From Montifringilla adamsi (taxonomy: Eukaryota > Chordata > Aves > Passeriformes > Passeridae): a stretch of 64,000 nucleotides of DNA. Positions 63,529 through 64,000 of this stretch are shown piece by piece (the first letter of the stretch is position 1; every line of letters begins with the position of its first letter). A program made the translations under genes and the position numbers. The stretch lies in contig JAGGNK010007448.1 in NCBI GenBank assembly GCA_017590115.1, forward strand, positions 8,286,815 through 8,350,814, written 5' to 3'. The notes under the pieces were generated by a model. It saw nothing but the letters and a program-made list of their open reading frames with translations. It searched no databases and was not told the origin of the DNA.

Positions 63529-64000
63529 CTGTGTGAACAGGCAAGTTAGAGCAAGGGGGACAGGGAGCAAGTAGTACGATGGGAAATGATGTGGGAGACT
63601 CAGTCACGAGGGCATTGTTAAGATAATTCCTTGCCTGCTATCAGCAAATCTTCAGATTATCTGTTTGCCCCCTTTTCATGGCTCAAGTTGCTCCTTCCCT
63701 TTGATTTTGGCTCAAAATGACCTTTGAAAACAAGCTGGTCACTGCGAGCCCAGATCCCCGCTCAGTGTGAGTGCCAAGCACCGAGTAATCAGGGCCTAAT
63801 GAGCAAAAGCTTTTGCTGGACTAATCCAAATAATGGTGATGAAAAAGGAGCATCACACAAAACTGCCTGAAACCTCCCAAATCCTGCAGCGTGTTTGCTG
63901 CCTGCTTTTAACCCCGAGGAGGTCCCTGCTGCTCCAGTGCTGAGCCCTGACCTCTGTGTGGGCTAGGCTGACATTGCCCACGGCAGCGACAGGGACAGGG
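63529..64000 (-). other. Presumed intron of the unidentified gene; nothing else seen
   Basis: From 63,590 to 63,860 the sequence is more AT-rich, with homeodomain-like cores (gactaatccaaataatgg). No exon could be supported on either strand. Confidence 0.4.

Overview
This is vertebrate nuclear DNA, almost certainly from a bird. It carries 3' ends of CR1-type retroposons, LTR fragments that resemble songbird LTRs, compact GC-rich genes with introns of 66-271 bp, and CpG-island promoters. The gene content corresponds to human 9q34.3. From memory, that region maps to avian microchromosome 17, but no search was run.

Layout. Positions 1-36,300 are a gene desert. It holds CR1 fragments, two probable LTR fragments, several tandem repeats (including a 73-bp higher-order CCAT satellite) and AT-rich, motif-dense islands that look like conserved non-coding elements. 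I found no exon there that I could defend. Positions 36,320-45,300 (possibly to 47,340) are PPP1R26: a CpG-island promoter, an intron with a degenerate minisatellite, and one coding exon of 1,314 codons. Positions 47,753-50,100 hold PIERCE1 (minus) and MRPS2 (plus), head to head with 230 bp between start codons. Positions 50,419-51,659 are a 62-bp minisatellite with no stop codon in any of the six frames. Positions 51,771-55,175 look like the avian SNHG7 snoRNA host gene, with a TATA box, a 5'TOP start, non-coding exons and two paralogous H/ACA snoRNAs of SNORA17 type. Positions 56,975-62,821 are DIPK1B (FAM69B) on the minus strand, with five phase-0 coding exons and 431 codons. At 63,257-63,528 there is a credible terminal coding exon with poly(A) signal, on the minus strand, of a gene I could not identify.

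Functionally these are housekeeping or unrelated neighbours, not a pathway: a PP1 regulator, a ciliary microtubule inner protein, a mitoribosomal protein, a snoRNA host and an ER kinase-like protein. The PIERCE1/MRPS2 promoter carries a near-consensus RFX X-box close to the ciliary gene.

The most unusual region is the SNHG7-like locus. A duplicated 42-bp candidate exon is followed by ~40-bp modules related to the snoRNA 5' hairpin. Each module junction reads as a fused 3'/5' splice site (CAG|GTGAGC). In human, as I recall, MRPS2 and SNHG7-DIPK1B are not adjacent, so the junction occupied by the 62-bp minisatellite may be a rearrangement point.
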